From positions 1 to 26,720 of the forward strand of contig CAJVXD010000001.1 in NCBI GenBank assembly GCA_913009675.1: a DNA stretch of 26,720 nucleotides, in the 5' to 3' direction. The translations under genes were made by a program, and so were the position numbers. The notes under the pieces are model-generated. The model saw only the letters and a list, made by a program, of their open reading frames with translations. It did no database searches and was not told where the DNA came from. Below are positions 15,881 through 23,365 of the stretch, in pieces (position 1 is the stretch's first letter; the number at the start of each line of letters is the position of its first letter). The stretch comes from an uncultured bacterium. Its GTDB lineage: Bacteria; Omnitrophota; Gorgyraeia; Gorgyraeales; Gorgyraeaceae.

Positions 15881-16603
15881 ATGAAGACAAGATTTAAGCT
15901 GGTTTTATTTACTGTAATCTTTCTGATTTCCTGGATGTCAAGGGTTTATCCGGATACTATCTATCTGAGGAATGGCCGTAATATAGAAGGGTTAATAAAA
16001 AAAGAGGATGGGAAGAGTGTTTTGCTGGACGTTGGTTTCGGGACAGTTAAATTCAGAAGAGAAGAGATAAAGGATATTTCGAGGTCAAGCCGTGAAGAGG
16101 CCTTTAATATACGTAAGAGATGGGGCGAACAGAGAAAGCTGGAAGAGGAAAGGATGTCCAGGAGGAAAAAGGAACTGGAGGAAACGAGACAAAAAAAGGA
16201 ATTTGAGCCAAAAGAAGCAAGGTTTATTCAGGACAAAAACAAGATAGTAGTAGAGGCCTTGCTAAATAAGAAGGTCAAGGCATCGCTTCTCCTGGACACA
16301 GGAGCGACGGTTGTTTTACTATCTAGCGGCATTGCGAAAAGATTGAGGATAAGAAAGAATGCGACAAAGAAAGACATGGTGAAGGTCCAGATGGCCGATG
16401 GCCGCAAGGTTAACGCGCAATTAATAGTTCTAAACACTGTGAGTGTAGAGGGTGCTAAGGCCAGGGATGTTGAGGCAGTGGTATTGTCGGATTATGAAGG
16501 GATGGGTGGATGTGACGGATTATTGGGCATGTCTTTTCTGAGCAGATTTAATTTTCAGATAGATACCGTTAATAAAAAATTGATCCTGAAAAGGCGTAGA
16601 TAG
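15881..16603 (+). CDS. Secreted retropepsin-like aspartic protease (clan AA)
   Basis: The protein is 240 aa. A signal peptide spans about residues 1-24 (KTRFKLVLFTVIFLISWMSR then VYPDT). A small beta segment follows (TIYLRNGRNIEGLIKKEDGK), then a charged coiled-coil stretch rich in Glu, Arg and Lys (about 70-112), then the protease domain: LLLDTGATVVLLSS has catalytic D139, and GCDGLLGMSFLSRFNFQID is the conserved C-terminal part. Bacterial proteins of this type are single-domain and must dimerise to form an active site; substrates are mostly unknown. It probably works in the periplasm or envelope. The ATG follows GGTAGAAG, a weak ribosome-binding site. It converges on the radical SAM gene with a 20-bp gap and no visible terminator. 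Confidence 0.85.
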   Translation: MKTRFKLVLFTVIFLISWMSRVYPDTIYLRNGRNIEGLIKKEDGKSVLLDVGFGTVKFRREEIKDISRSSREEAFNIRKRWGEQRKLEEERMSRRKKELEETRQKKEFEPKEARFIQDKNKIVVEALLNKKVKASLLLDTGATVVLLSSGIAKRLRIRKNATKKDMVKVQMADGRKVNAQLIVLNTVSVEGAKARDVEAVVLSDYEGMGGCDGLLGMSFLSRFNFQIDTVNKKLILKRRR

Positions 16604-16623
16604 GAAGAAAAAAGCCCCGTGTT

Positions 16624-17997
16624 CTATGTTTGGGAAACAATATTTGACTTCGTTATAGCGGTAGGGGATAATCCTGCTCCGCGCCACATAGAGATATCCT
16701 CCATGCATAGATATACGGGAAGCTTTCTGGAATGTTTGAAAAGCATCTTTAGTATGGCCTTGTAGATATTACATCTTATTTTGGAGGGATATCTCAGCTT
16801 ATTATCAAAGCCCGGCACCAGCTCAGCATCAAGGATTTTGTTGCCGGGAAACCTGGCCTCAATTACCTGCTTCACCTTTGGATTAAATCGCAGGGTGCCT
16901 ATGCTTACCCATGCTATTGCCTCAGGTTTTATTGATTCAAAGACTAACCCGATTACCTTTTCGTATTCTTTCTGCCACCCGCTAAAATAGATGACAGGAT
17001 CAAAGTGGAATGCTAATTTATAACCTGCTTCACTGCAAAGCCGTGCCATAGAAATACGATTGGCGAGGGAAGAGGTAAGAAATTCATTTTGATTTATTAT
17101 TTTTTGAGGGTTCAATGACCACGCAATGACAATGTTGCCCGAGTGCCTTGTCTTTAGAAGATTCTCTATATTTGTGCTTTTTGTCTTGAACTCAAATCGC
17201 ACATCGGTGTGCCTTCTAAAGAAATCTACTATAGGCAGGGAGTATCTTGTAAGATGGTCCAGCATGAGCGAATCCGAAAATTCGCCTGTCCCTATGCGCA
17301 TCCCCGGCCTTTTGTACGAGGAAAATGAATCGAAGAATCTATCTATATTAGCCGGGAATATAATACCTGGAGCATCTATGTATCCCTGGAGATAGCAGTA
17401 GGTGCATTCGAATATACATCCGAGGCTCAGATTGAATATATTATAAGGACACCCCACGGCCTTTGTTGTGCATGGGCATTTTTTGAAGAAGTCGTAGTTT
17501 TCATAGGTAATAAAGGCTGTTGAGCGTCTTTTGTTATAGTCTCTCATCCTAAACTTTCTATGGGTTCTCAGATAGTCTTTCAGGGAGCTTATCTCCGATA
17601 ATTTTGAATCCGGAAAAAAATCCCTGAACCTGTTTGCCAGCGCAGAACGCCATGCGGATTTTTCTATAAATATCCTTTTTGGGTAGAATCCACTCTTTTT
17701 GGGATCCACGCAAAGACGCCGGTCCAATCTTATTTTTGGCAGATAGGGGTTTGACGCCTCGTTATCGAGATATGCATGAGGGAACCGCCTCTTTATAAGA
17801 CAGAGTTTTAGTCTATGGAAATCCAGTGAATCTATATCCTGGATTATGGAGGGGGGAGAAACGCCTTCTTTTTTTGAGATCTCGAAAAGGAGCCTTACTA
17901 TCTCCTGTTTCTTGTTGAGGCCAAGCTGCGGAAGATTTGATCCTACGAGGGATTCTGTTTCTTTCAGGCGTTCAGATTCTTTTCTATAAACTCGCAT
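16624..17997 (-). CDS. Spore photoproduct lyase (SPL)-family radical SAM protein
   Basis: The protein is 457 aa. The iron-sulfur motif CxxxCxxC is at C194, C198 and C201 in GCIFECTYCYLQ. The upstream CPCTTKAVGCPYNIFNLSLG, and later MRIGTGEFSDSL, FEFKTKSTNIENLL, and IVIAWSLNPQ, follow the SPL pattern closely. True SPL repairs the spore photoproduct thymine dimer; in non-sporulating bacteria, family members are of unknown function, possibly DNA repair. The first 110 residues are an extra N-terminal region not needed for the radical SAM core. It overlaps the upstream nucleoside phosphorylase-like gene by 34 bp, indicating cotranscription. The C-terminal catalytic cysteine of SPL was not located. 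Confidence 0.85.
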   Translation of the reverse strand: MRVYRKESERLKETESLVGSNLPQLGLNKKQEIVRLLFEISKKEGVSPPSIIQDIDSLDFHRLKLCLIKRRFPHAYLDNEASNPYLPKIRLDRRLCVDPKKSGFYPKRIFIEKSAWRSALANRFRDFFPDSKLSEISSLKDYLRTHRKFRMRDYNKRRSTAFITYENYDFFKKCPCTTKAVGCPYNIFNLSLGCIFECTYCYLQGYIDAPGIIFPANIDRFFDSFSSYKRPGMRIGTGEFSDSLMLDHLTRYSLPIVDFFRRHTDVRFEFKTKSTNIENLLKTRHSGNIVIAWSLNPQKIINQNEFLTSSLANRISMARLCSEAGYKLAFHFDPVIYFSGWQKEYEKVIGLVFESIKPEAIAWVSIGTLRFNPKVKQVIEARFPGNKILDAELVPGFDNKLRYPSKIRCNIYKAILKMLFKHSRKLPVYLCMEDISMWRGAGLSPTAITKSNIVSQT

Positions 17998-18680
17998 AGG
18001 ATATGTGCGCTGGATTTTATCGAAGAGGAAAGCACTACTTTTTCTTCGGCCGTCAAATTCGCATAAAAAGGTTTTTTATTGATGACGTCTGTTACATAAA
18101 ACAGGGCCATAGCCCTTTTATTAATATGTATCGATGCGGAGAATAAAGCAGAGCATTCCATATCGACTATTCGCATGTCTCTTTCTTTAAAGATATCTAG
18201 ATAATCTTGTTCCATCTTCAGGGAACCCAGGGTCGCACAGCTTACTTTTTGTATGCCACGGCCTTCATTAGCCTCTAAGAATCCTTCAAACAGGTCCTTA
18301 TCAGGATGAAATATTTTCCATTCTTTTCTGTCCCTTAAAAGCATGCCCGAAAAACTTTCCAGGGAATGGCACTCAAAAGGTGCGGCAACGTCCCCTATCT
18401 TTAGATATCTTTCGTCTACCGAACCGCAGGAACCGAAAAGTATTATGTTTTCACAGGGGGTATGCGCGAGATATAACACAGCATCTCCTAATAAGGCCGT
18501 CCCTAAGCCGGTTCGTATCACTGTAAACATCCTGGCGCTTCCAGAATCATATAGCCTGCCTTTTGAGATCCCCTTTATGCCGAACCCGGCCAGGGTTTCT
18601 TTCCTAATGAACGGCATAAGGATACATGTTTTTTTGACCCGGCTTGGTTCTATCCCGAATAGAATTTGAAAGGGTGTCAT
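17964..18680 (-). CDS. Nucleoside phosphorylase-superfamily protein (PNP/UDP type)
   Basis: The protein is 238 aa from the ATG at 18680. IILFGSCGSVDERYLKIGDV is the family glycine-rich strand, and MRIVDMECSALFSA is the substrate-binding VDMExxALF segment of purine/uridine phosphorylases and MTA/SAH nucleosidases. It would cleave a nucleoside or related N-glycoside. A TTG at 18728 would add 16 residues and overlap the preceding gene; neither start has a strong ribosome-binding site. The N-terminal part (FQILFGIEPSRVKKTCILMP) is divergent, so the exact substrate is not assignable. It lies in a tight minus-strand group with the DUF362 and SPL-family genes. Confidence 0.82.
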   Translation of the reverse strand: MTPFQILFGIEPSRVKKTCILMPFIRKETLAGFGIKGISKGRLYDSGSARMFTVIRTGLGTALLGDAVLYLAHTPCENIILFGSCGSVDERYLKIGDVAAPFECHSLESFSGMLLRDRKEWKIFHPDKDLFEGFLEANEGRGIQKVSCATLGSLKMEQDYLDIFKERDMRIVDMECSALFSASIHINKRAMALFYVTDVINKKPFYANLTAEEKVVLSSSIKSSAHILCEFIEKNLNA

Positions 18681-18717
18681 AGTCAAAAGATGGCCGAGGT
18701 AGGATCTCCGACGGATA

Positions 18718-19782
18718 TTATAATTCAATCAGATTATACCCTAGATTGCCCAGCCCTTTCTCGTGTGCGTATTCAAGGGCTGTCTTGTATGAATCCTGAG
18801 ATTGCTCTTTGAGTATTAGGTCCTCATTTTTATTGATAAGGTCCAGCGTGGCCTTATCGAGGGCCACTATATCATTAGATGCGAGTATACCTATGTCACT
18901 ACAGATGATCCTTTCATTTTTTGTGGATATGCAGTCGCATTCTTTCGTAATGTCAAAGGCAAGGTTTATAAAGAATCTGTTCTTGAATCTGGACAGGATA
19001 AATGCGGCAACGTCTGTCATCCTTTTTAAGAATATCCCTTTATCTTCTTTCCAGTTGATGAATATTGCGTCAAACCTGCATGCGCACAGGCATTCTCCGC
19101 AGCCTATACATTTTCCCTGCTCTATAGAGGCCTTGCTCTTATCTCCAAAGGATATTGCGTTTGCCGGACAGATCTTTATGCAACACCCGCAGCCAGTGCA
19201 CCTTTCTTCTATCGCGTGAGGCCTGAGCGAAGAATGCTGGACTTGTTTTGTAGGTTTGGAGACCATGCCCATTGAAACATTTTTAAGCGCCCCTGCATAT
19301 CCTGCCAGGATATGACAGGTAGCATGGGATAATACGACGAGGTTATCCAGCATGCCTATGAAGGACGGGATCCTGACTCTTTTTATGTAGTCTGATTTAA
19401 GGTCGTATTCTTTCCCGTCCTGGCCGAATATACCGTCTGCTATTATAAAGGGTGCTCCTATCCTGGAGTAGGCAAATCCCTTATTCTGCGCAAGGGTCAG
19501 GTGGTCGACTGCATTAAGCCGTAAGCCTTTATATATGACGTTCGTATCGAAGAGGAATGGTTTCGCCTTTTTCTTTTTTATTTCCGAGACGACCGATTTC
19601 ACAAGTTGAGGCGCTGTGTTGTATATACACTTCGTATCTCCTATGGTGAGTTTAATAGCGATAAACTCATCCTTTTTATATGCAGAGAAGGGGTCCATTC
19701 CCTCTATTATCTTTAAAAGACCGCCAGCCCTGGCCGGTATAGTATTACCCGTTATTTTTGTAAAAAAAACATCGCTTTTCAC
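18718..19782 (-). CDS. DUF362 protein with two 4Fe-4S clusters
   Basis: The protein is 354 aa. The N-terminal 180 residues match DUF362 (PARAGGLLKIIEGM, AIKLTIGD, KPFLFDTNVIYKG, LSHATCHILAGYAGALKNVSM). A bacterial ferredoxin domain follows with C195-C198-C201-C205 and C225-C228-C231-C235, enough for two 4Fe-4S clusters. Such proteins are common in anaerobes and are thought to pass electrons in an uncharacterised reaction. The start is a GTG preceded by AGGTGA at about 5 nt. A small GC hairpin (GCCGGG / CTCGGC) lies between it and the HD-GYP gene upstream. Cotranscription with the nucleoside phosphorylase-like and SPL-family genes is likely. Confidence 0.88.
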   Translation of the reverse strand: MKSDVFFTKITGNTIPARAGGLLKIIEGMDPFSAYKKDEFIAIKLTIGDTKCIYNTAPQLVKSVVSEIKKKKAKPFLFDTNVIYKGLRLNAVDHLTLAQNKGFAYSRIGAPFIIADGIFGQDGKEYDLKSDYIKRVRIPSFIGMLDNLVVLSHATCHILAGYAGALKNVSMGMVSKPTKQVQHSSLRPHAIEERCTGCGCCIKICPANAISFGDKSKASIEQGKCIGCGECLCACRFDAIFINWKEDKGIFLKRMTDVAAFILSRFKNRFFINLAFDITKECDCISTKNERIICSDIGILASNDIVALDKATLDLINKNEDLILKEQSQDSYKTALEYAHEKGLGNLGYNLIEL

Positions 19783-19851
19783 TGTCTCACCTGAAGATGC
19801 CGGGACGATAACTCGGCATATATTAAATTCCCTGATTTTATGGCTGGAGGA

Positions 19852-20895
19852 TTAAACCGTAGAGTCCTGATTTAACCAGAAAGGCGTGGGGGCTTTTTCC
19901 CTGGTTATTTTAATAGCTATCTTGACAATATCCTGGTCGTATTTAGAACCGGCGTTATCCTCTAATTCTTTGATTGCCTTTTTCAGGCCTAAGGCTGCCC
20001 TGTATGGCCTGTGAAACGTCATTGCTTCCAGTACATCAGATACGGCAAGGATCCTTGCTTCGGGTATGATTCTTTTAGCTGATAAACCACGCGGGTAACC
20101 TGTCCCATCCAGCCTTTCGTGGTGTTGATATATAGCCTCAGGCAGCGGGAATGGAAAGGTGTGCCGTTTAAGCATGTCGTGGCACATTTCTACATGTTCC
20201 CGGATCATCCTGATCTCTAATTCAGTGAGCTTGCCGGGTTTATTTAGGATCTCAAGAGGTATGAGTATCTTCCCTATGTCATGTAGTTCGGCAGACATCT
20301 TCAATTCCAGGACCCTGTTTTCGTCCCATCCCAGCCCCTTGGCAATCCCTTCGGCGATTATTGACACACGACGGGTATGGCCGAAGGTATAAGGGTCTTT
20401 TACCTCAAGGACCCTATCGAGCACCTTTAGAGAATTCATAACCATATCTAATCTATTTTTCTCCAGCTGGTCATAAACGGTTATATCGCGGGTTATACCC
20501 ATCGTGCCTATTACCTGGCCTTTTCGGTTTTTGACAGGTATCTTTGTCGTTGTTACGCAATTTTGTGTCCCATTAGGCAAGAGCGTCCTTTCAATCTTAC
20601 CGATTATAGGTTCCCCTGTTTTCAAGACGCGCGTATCATCTTCAAACATCCTTTGAGCCTGTTCTTTGGGAAAGAAATCAAAGTCAGTTTTGCCTGTTAT
20701 TTCTTCAGGGTTCAGATTGAAGCCCTCTGCATAGAAACGATTTACCCTGACCAGTCTATTTTTGGTATCTTTGAAATAGATGGCATCCGGAAGGTTGTCG
20801 AGAAGGTTTTGGAAGAGTTCTTTTTCCAATGCGAAGCTTTCTTTCAGTTTTTTATAATAAGACTTACATTTTGTTTTGGACTTTTTGGCTTTCAT
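19852..20895 (-). CDS. PAS-HD-GYP signalling protein (probable cyclic-di-GMP phosphodiesterase)
   Basis: The protein is 347 aa. A short basic/coiled N-terminus leads to a PAS domain (about 25-145; FQNLLDNLPDAIYFKDTKN, IGTMGITRDIT). The HD-GYP domain covers about 150-330: GHTRRVS, H205-D206 in AELHDIGKI, HHERLDGTGYPRGL with GYP at 266-268, and VSDVLEAMT. All residues expected for the metal site are present, so it should hydrolyse cyclic di-GMP or a related signal when its PAS sensor is engaged. There is no membrane segment, so it senses something in the cytoplasm. A GTG 18 bp upstream is less likely as the start than this ATG. It is divergent from the pyruvate kinase gene. Confidence 0.9.
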   Translation of the reverse strand: MKAKKSKTKCKSYYKKLKESFALEKELFQNLLDNLPDAIYFKDTKNRLVRVNRFYAEGFNLNPEEITGKTDFDFFPKEQAQRMFEDDTRVLKTGEPIIGKIERTLLPNGTQNCVTTTKIPVKNRKGQVIGTMGITRDITVYDQLEKNRLDMVMNSLKVLDRVLEVKDPYTFGHTRRVSIIAEGIAKGLGWDENRVLELKMSAELHDIGKILIPLEILNKPGKLTELEIRMIREHVEMCHDMLKRHTFPFPLPEAIYQHHERLDGTGYPRGLSAKRIIPEARILAVSDVLEAMTFHRPYRAALGLKKAIKELEDNAGSKYDQDIVKIAIKITREKAPTPFWLNQDSTV

Positions 20896-20961
20896 AGAGT
20901 AACATATTAACACAGATTACTAAAAAGATAAAGGAAAATTCTAAATAGAGGCGGATTCATT

Positions 20962-22023
20962 ATGGTGAAGACAAAGATTATTTGTACCTTAGGCCCGGCC
21001 AGTTCAAACGAAGGTGCCATAAGAAAGATGATCATGGCCGGCATGGATGTTGTGAGGTTAAATTGTTCCCACGGCAGTTTAGGAGAGTTTCTTTCGTGTA
21101 TTAGGATCACAAGGAAAATCAACAGGAAATACAGGCGGCATGTGAGAGTTCTTCTGGATCTCGAAGGCCCAAGGATAAGGGTGGGTAGGCTAAGAGGTCA
21201 TAACCCGGTCTTTCTGAAAAAGAGGCAGATCTTATGGCTCTCCCAGGGAAATATACATAAAAGCGACAATGTTATTCCCTTTGATTACGATGGCCCTTTA
21301 GCCAGCCTCAGAGGTGCGGGATTTATATATATAGACGATGGTAATATTGTACTGAAAATCAAAGAGATTGGAAGGATAGCTATTAAAACAGAGGTAGTCG
21401 TGGGAGGCGCATTAAAGGAATATAAAGGGATAAATATTCCCGGAGCGCACTTAGAATTCTCGGACATAAGTGAAAAGGATAAAAAGGATATTGCCTTTGG
21501 CGTGGCACATAAGGTAGATTATATCGCACAGTCGTTTGTAAGGAATAAAGCTGATGTAGAGGAGGTCAGAAACAGGCTAAAGGAAAAACTGCCTTCGTGC
21601 CGGATAATATCCAAGATAGAAAATCAGCAGGGTATTCGCAATATCGATGAGATCATAGATTCCTCAGACGGCATAATGATAGCACGGGGAGATATGGGGG
21701 TATGTGTGCCTATATACGAGATACCCATAATACAGAAGGAGATTATCAGAAAATGTAATGCGAAGAAAAGGCCTGTTATTACAGCTACGCAGATGCTGGA
21801 GAGCATGGTTGAACATATGCGGCCCACGCGGGCAGAGGTTACAGATGTGGCGAATGCCATTATAGACGGCACGGATTTCGTGATGTTATCTGCCGAGACA
21901 GCAGTAGGTAAATATCCCGTAGAGTCGGTAAGGATGATGAATGACATAATCAAGTACACAGAAAATAACCTTACACCCTCACGACACATAAAAAAGTGTA
22001 AAGTTATAGGTTTACAATATTAG
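20962..22023 (+). CDS. pyk: Pyruvate kinase lacking the C-terminal domain
   Basis: The protein is 353 aa, compared with about 470 for standard pyruvate kinase. The A and B domains are present: TKIICTLGPASSNE, VVRLNCSHG, SFVRNKADV, ISKIENQQGI, ARGDMGV, and TATQMLESM with MRPTRAEVTDVANAI and MLSAETAVGKYP. The usual DTKGPEIRTG loop is DLEGPRIRVG, with a charge reversal at the Lys and Glu positions. The protein stops right after the barrel (NDIIKYTEN), where the allosteric C-terminal domain would begin; nothing resembling that domain follows. It should convert PEP and ADP to pyruvate and ATP, probably without classic allostery, or it may be a paralogue with another role. The start has GAGGCGG at 7 nt. 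It lies directly before fba. Confidence 0.87.
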   Translation: MVKTKIICTLGPASSNEGAIRKMIMAGMDVVRLNCSHGSLGEFLSCIRITRKINRKYRRHVRVLLDLEGPRIRVGRLRGHNPVFLKKRQILWLSQGNIHKSDNVIPFDYDGPLASLRGAGFIYIDDGNIVLKIKEIGRIAIKTEVVVGGALKEYKGINIPGAHLEFSDISEKDKKDIAFGVAHKVDYIAQSFVRNKADVEEVRNRLKEKLPSCRIISKIENQQGIRNIDEIIDSSDGIMIARGDMGVCVPIYEIPIIQKEIIRKCNAKKRPVITATQMLESMVEHMRPTRAEVTDVANAIIDGTDFVMLSAETAVGKYPVESVRMMNDIIKYTENNLTPSRHIKKCKVIGLQY

Positions 22024-22038
22024 GCCTGATGGTATAAT
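22011..22038 (+). promoter_or_regulatory. Promoter for fba, with the -10 box in a palindrome
   Basis: TTTACA (22011-22016; 5/6) is followed after 16 bp by a perfect TATAAT (22033-22038). The -10 box is the centre of the palindrome GGTATAATACC (22031-22041), which could be an operator. The -35 lies in the last codons of the pyruvate kinase gene, so fba can be transcribed on its own. A strong AAAGGAG (22051-22057) precedes the fba ATG. Confidence 0.55.
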
Positions 22039-22063
22039 ACCATAAAAATGAAAGGAGCAGGAT

Positions 22064-23038
22064 ATGGCAACCTCATATAAGGAACTCGGTCTGGTAAACA
22101 CGAGGGAGATTTTCAAAAAGGCAATGGCCGGCAGGTACGCTATCCCGGCTTACAATTTCAACAACATGGAACAATTGCAGGCAATAATAACGGCTTGTAT
22201 CGAGACAAATTCTCCGGTAATACTCCAGGTTTCGAAAGGCGCCAGAAAATATGCCAATCAGATTTTGCTGAGACATATGGCTAAGGGCGCGCTTGAGATA
22301 ATAGAGGATGCGGGCTCAAAGATACCTGTCACGCTCCATCTGGATCATGGCGATACCTATGAACTGGCTGTTTCGTGCATAGAAACAGGATTTTCTTCTG
22401 TTATGATAGACGGCTCGGCGCACAAGTTCGAAGATAATGCCAATCTTACAAAAAAGGTAGTCGATTACGCGCATAAGTATGACGTAACGGTAGAGGGAGA
22501 ATTGGGGGTCCTTGCCGGGATAGAAGATGAGGTGAGTCATGGAGAGTCGCATTACACCCATCCGGAGGAAGTAGAAGACTTTGTATCCAGGACAGGGGTG
22601 GATAGTCTCGCGATTTCAATAGGGACTTCCCACGGTGCATATAAATTTAAGATCAAGCCGGGTGAATCATTCCCGGAACTGAGATTCGATATACTCCGGG
22701 AGGTAGAGAAAAGGCTCCCCGGCTTTCCAATAGTTTTACACGGATCCAGTTCTGTGCTAAAAGAATACGTGGAGCTTATAAATAAATACGGCGGAGAACT
22801 CGAACAGACAGCAGGCGTGCCTGAAGACCAGTTAAGAAAAGCCGCTCAGTCAGCTGTCTGCAAGATTAATATAGACACAGACGGGCGTTTGGTTGTGACA
22901 GCGAAGGTGAGGGAGGTCTTTGCAACCAACCCAAAGGAATTCGACCCTAGAAAATATCTTGGCCCTGCAAGGACAGAGCTTATAAAGATGTACAAACACA
23001 AAAACGAATATGTCCTTGGCAGTGCAGGAAAGGCATAG
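22064..23038 (+). CDS. fba: Class II fructose-1,6-bisphosphate aldolase
   Basis: The protein is 324 aa. Zinc and substrate motifs of the class II family are all visible: YAIPAYNFNNMEQLQAI, HLDHGDTYE (metal-binding His and catalytic Asp), EGELGVLAG, HGESHYTHPEEVEDF, LAISIGTSHG, IVLHGSSSV, and KINIDTDGRL. It cleaves fructose 1,6-bisphosphate into dihydroxyacetone phosphate and glyceraldehyde 3-phosphate in glycolysis, or runs the reverse in gluconeogenesis. Length and motifs suit the longer group of bacterial Fba (type B) enzymes. AAAGGAG is 6 nt before the ATG. The gene follows pyruvate kinase on the same strand, grouping two glycolytic steps. Confidence 0.95.
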   Translation: MATSYKELGLVNTREIFKKAMAGRYAIPAYNFNNMEQLQAIITACIETNSPVILQVSKGARKYANQILLRHMAKGALEIIEDAGSKIPVTLHLDHGDTYELAVSCIETGFSSVMIDGSAHKFEDNANLTKKVVDYAHKYDVTVEGELGVLAGIEDEVSHGESHYTHPEEVEDFVSRTGVDSLAISIGTSHGAYKFKIKPGESFPELRFDILREVEKRLPGFPIVLHGSSSVLKEYVELINKYGGELEQTAGVPEDQLRKAAQSAVCKINIDTDGRLVVTAKVREVFATNPKEFDPRKYLGPARTELIKMYKHKNEYVLGSAGKA

Positions 23039-23041
23039 ATT

Positions 23042-23092
23042 TTCTCGACAAGCTTAAACAATATTCTTCGAGCGAGTGAAGCGAGTCGAGAA
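23042..23092. repeat. Palindromic repeat D after fba
   Basis: TTCTCGAC (23042-23049) and GTCGAGAA (23085-23092) form the ends. The right half holds the CGAGCGAGTGAAGCGAGTCG type of repeat. The end of the repeat (GAGAAGG) is also the ribosome-binding site of the next gene. Confidence 0.65.
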
Positions 23093-23102
23093 GGTCAAGA
23101 TC

Positions 23103-23360
23103 ATGATAGACAAAATTGCCCTAGTAGCTTCTATAGTCTTACCTCTTTGGAACATCCCGATGATGATCCGAATAATAAAGAGACGTTCCTCAGGAGATAT
23201 TAGTGTATTCTGGGCTGTGGGGGTATGGGCATGTTTACTGGGGATACTCCCGTCAGGATTAAAGAGCGACTTTATTGTCTGGAAGGCATTTGCAATAGGC
23301 AATTTCATATTTTTCAGCGGCGTAACATTCTGCACACTCTTATTCCACAATAAAAAATAA
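23103..23360 (+). CDS. Small three-helix membrane protein, SemiSWEET/PQ-loop-like
   Basis: The protein is 85 aa from the ATG at 23103. Three hydrophobic segments are seen, with KRRSSGDISVFW after the first, a pattern seen in the PQ-loop/SemiSWEET family (helix 1 ends in basic residues, then S-x-x-x-x-S-x-x-x-W). Members form dimers and transport sugars or related small molecules. The exact PQ motif is replaced by IPMM, so the family call is tentative. A GTG at 23076 would add nine residues coded by repeat D; the ATG is preferred because GAGAAGG lies 8 nt before it. The stop is only 5 bp from the radical SAM gene, so the two are probably cotranslated. Confidence 0.65.
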   Translation: MIDKIALVASIVLPLWNIPMMIRIIKRRSSGDISVFWAVGVWACLLGILPSGLKSDFIVWKAFAIGNFIFFSGVTFCTLLFHNKK

Positions 23361-23365
23361 CAGCA

